Source: Rhodanobacter thiooxydans LCS2
GTDB taxonomy: Bacteria; Pseudomonadota; Gammaproteobacteria; Xanthomonadales; Rhodanobacteraceae
Reading direction: 5' to 3'
Length of the DNA stretch: 64,000 nt
NCBI RefSeq assembly: GCF_000264375.1
Contig: NZ_AJXW01000052.1
Location: forward strand, 1-64,000
Below are positions 63,495-64,000 of the stretch, piece after piece (positions within the stretch are counted from its first letter, which is position 1; the number at the start of each line of letters is the position of its first letter). A model generated the notes under the pieces. It had not been told where the DNA came from and did not search any database. It was given only the letters and a program-made list of their open reading frames with translations. The position numbers were made by a program, and so were the translations under genes.

Positions 63495-64000
63495 GCCGCG
63501 GCACCGTCCTGCAGCAGGCGGCGGAAGTAGCCGATGGTTTCCTTCAGGCCGTCCTCCAGCGCCACCGTCGGCTGCCAGCCGAGCTGCCCGCGCGCCACGC
63601 CGATGTCGGGCTGGCGCTGGCGCGGATCGTCCGACGGCAACGGCCGGTACACCAGCTTCGAGCGGCCGCCGACCAGGGCCAGCACCTTCTCGGCCAGCTC
63701 CAGCATGGTGTGCTCGACCGGGTTGCCGATGTTCACCGGGCCGGTGAAGCCGCGCTCGGATTCCATCATGCGCACGATCGCCTCGATCAGGTCGTCGACG
63801 TAGCAGAAGCTGCGCGTCTGGCTGCCGTCGCCGTAAATGGTGATGTCCTCGCCGCGCAGCGCCTGCATGATGAAGTTGCTCACCACCCGGCCGTCGTTGG
63901 GGTGCATGCGCGGACCGTAGGTATTGAAGATGCGCACCACCTTGATGTCCAGCGCGTGCTGGCGGTGGTAGTCGAAGAACAGCGTCTCGGCGCAGCGCTT
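63491..64000 (-). CDS. UDP-glucuronate decarboxylase-like SDR enzyme, C-terminal part (cut by window edge)
   Basis: The reading frame continues to the last base of the window, so only the last 169 residues are present. The fragment starts with [15 protein letters not shown] (the K belongs to the YxxxK catalytic motif of extended SDRs), then [40 protein letters not shown] and PVNIGNP. This pattern matches bacterial UDP-xylose synthase/UDP-glucuronate decarboxylase and close dTDP-glucose dehydratase relatives, enzymes that make sugar nucleotides for surface polysaccharide. It overlaps the following GT2 gene by four bases. Confidence 0.85.
   Translation of the reverse strand, partial: KRCAETLFFDYHRQHALDIKVVRIFNTYGPRMHPNDGRVVSNFIMQALRGEDITIYGDGSQTRSFCYVDDLIEAIVRMMESERGFTGPVNIGNPVEHTMLELAEKVLALVGGRSKLVYRPLPSDDPRQRQPDIGVARGQLGWQPTVALEDGLKETIGYFRRLLQDGAAA

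Overview
This is a very GC-rich chromosomal window from a Gram-negative bacterium, most likely a gammaproteobacterium of the Xanthomonadales (Lysobacterales), and probably Rhodanobacteraceae (Rhodanobacter/Dyella-like). The taxonomic call is an inference. It rests on an ilv cluster with a very short, ACT-only acetolactate synthase small subunit, TonB-dependent receptor and autotransporter esterase genes, the block purD / tsaC / topA / dprA / LysM / def / fmt / rsmB, and intergenic palindromes of the kind common in that group. No phage, integrase, transposase, CRISPR array, rRNA or tRNA gene was recognised.

Layout. 1-7423: branched-chain amino acid synthesis on the plus strand (end of leuB, then ilvD, ilvC, ilvB, ilvM-type small subunit, ilvA). 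Every junction except the 4-bp overlap of the last two genes carries palindromic repeat DNA. 7424-9942: a repeat element, a GAF-GGDEF diguanylate cyclase and ubiA. 9968-12290: a secreted protein with a gluzincin-like zinc signature, then a padR/pspC pair behind a perfect operator-like palindrome. 12792-17730: a TonB-dependent receptor followed by a secreted PHP-domain metallohydrolase, then convergent comF. 17876-19858: a three-part fusion of a DoxX-like membrane domain, a NirK-type copper nitrite reductase and cytochrome c. 19933-24843: biotin operon bioB-bioF-trhO-bioH-bioC behind a BirA-like operator. 25009-26724: an outer-membrane channel-like protein and a threonine-rich secreted protein.

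26982-34651: scattered housekeeping and metabolic genes (tag, an EamA transporter, a fatty acid hydroxylase/sterol desaturase family protein, a PLP dehydratase overlapping an aldose epimerase, pepN, a small protein). 34952-40468: tandem terminators, mnmG, a GYF_2-RDD membrane protein, a winged-helix/TPR regulator, a small secreted protein and several gene-poor gaps. 40469-45752: tex, an autotransporter GDSL esterase and a YbaY-type lipoprotein. 45923-57356: purD, an acyl-CoA-synthetase-like ligase, tsaC, topA, dprA, a LysM protein, and the divergent def-fmt-rsmB operon (start of translation and its clean-up, rRNA methylation). 57431-64000: start of a surface-polysaccharide/LPS locus (GT39 family membrane glycosyltransferase, O-antigen ligase, GT4, two GT2 enzymes and a truncated UDP-glucuronate decarboxylase-like gene).

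The most interesting items are the DoxX-NirK-cytochrome c fusion, the TonB receptor/PHP hydrolase unit with its palindromic upstream DNA, the HExxH secreted protein, the threonine-rich secreted protein beside a channel, and two repeat families, one of which appears to have rewritten the C-terminus of IlvD. All calls come from reading the sequence. No database search was run.
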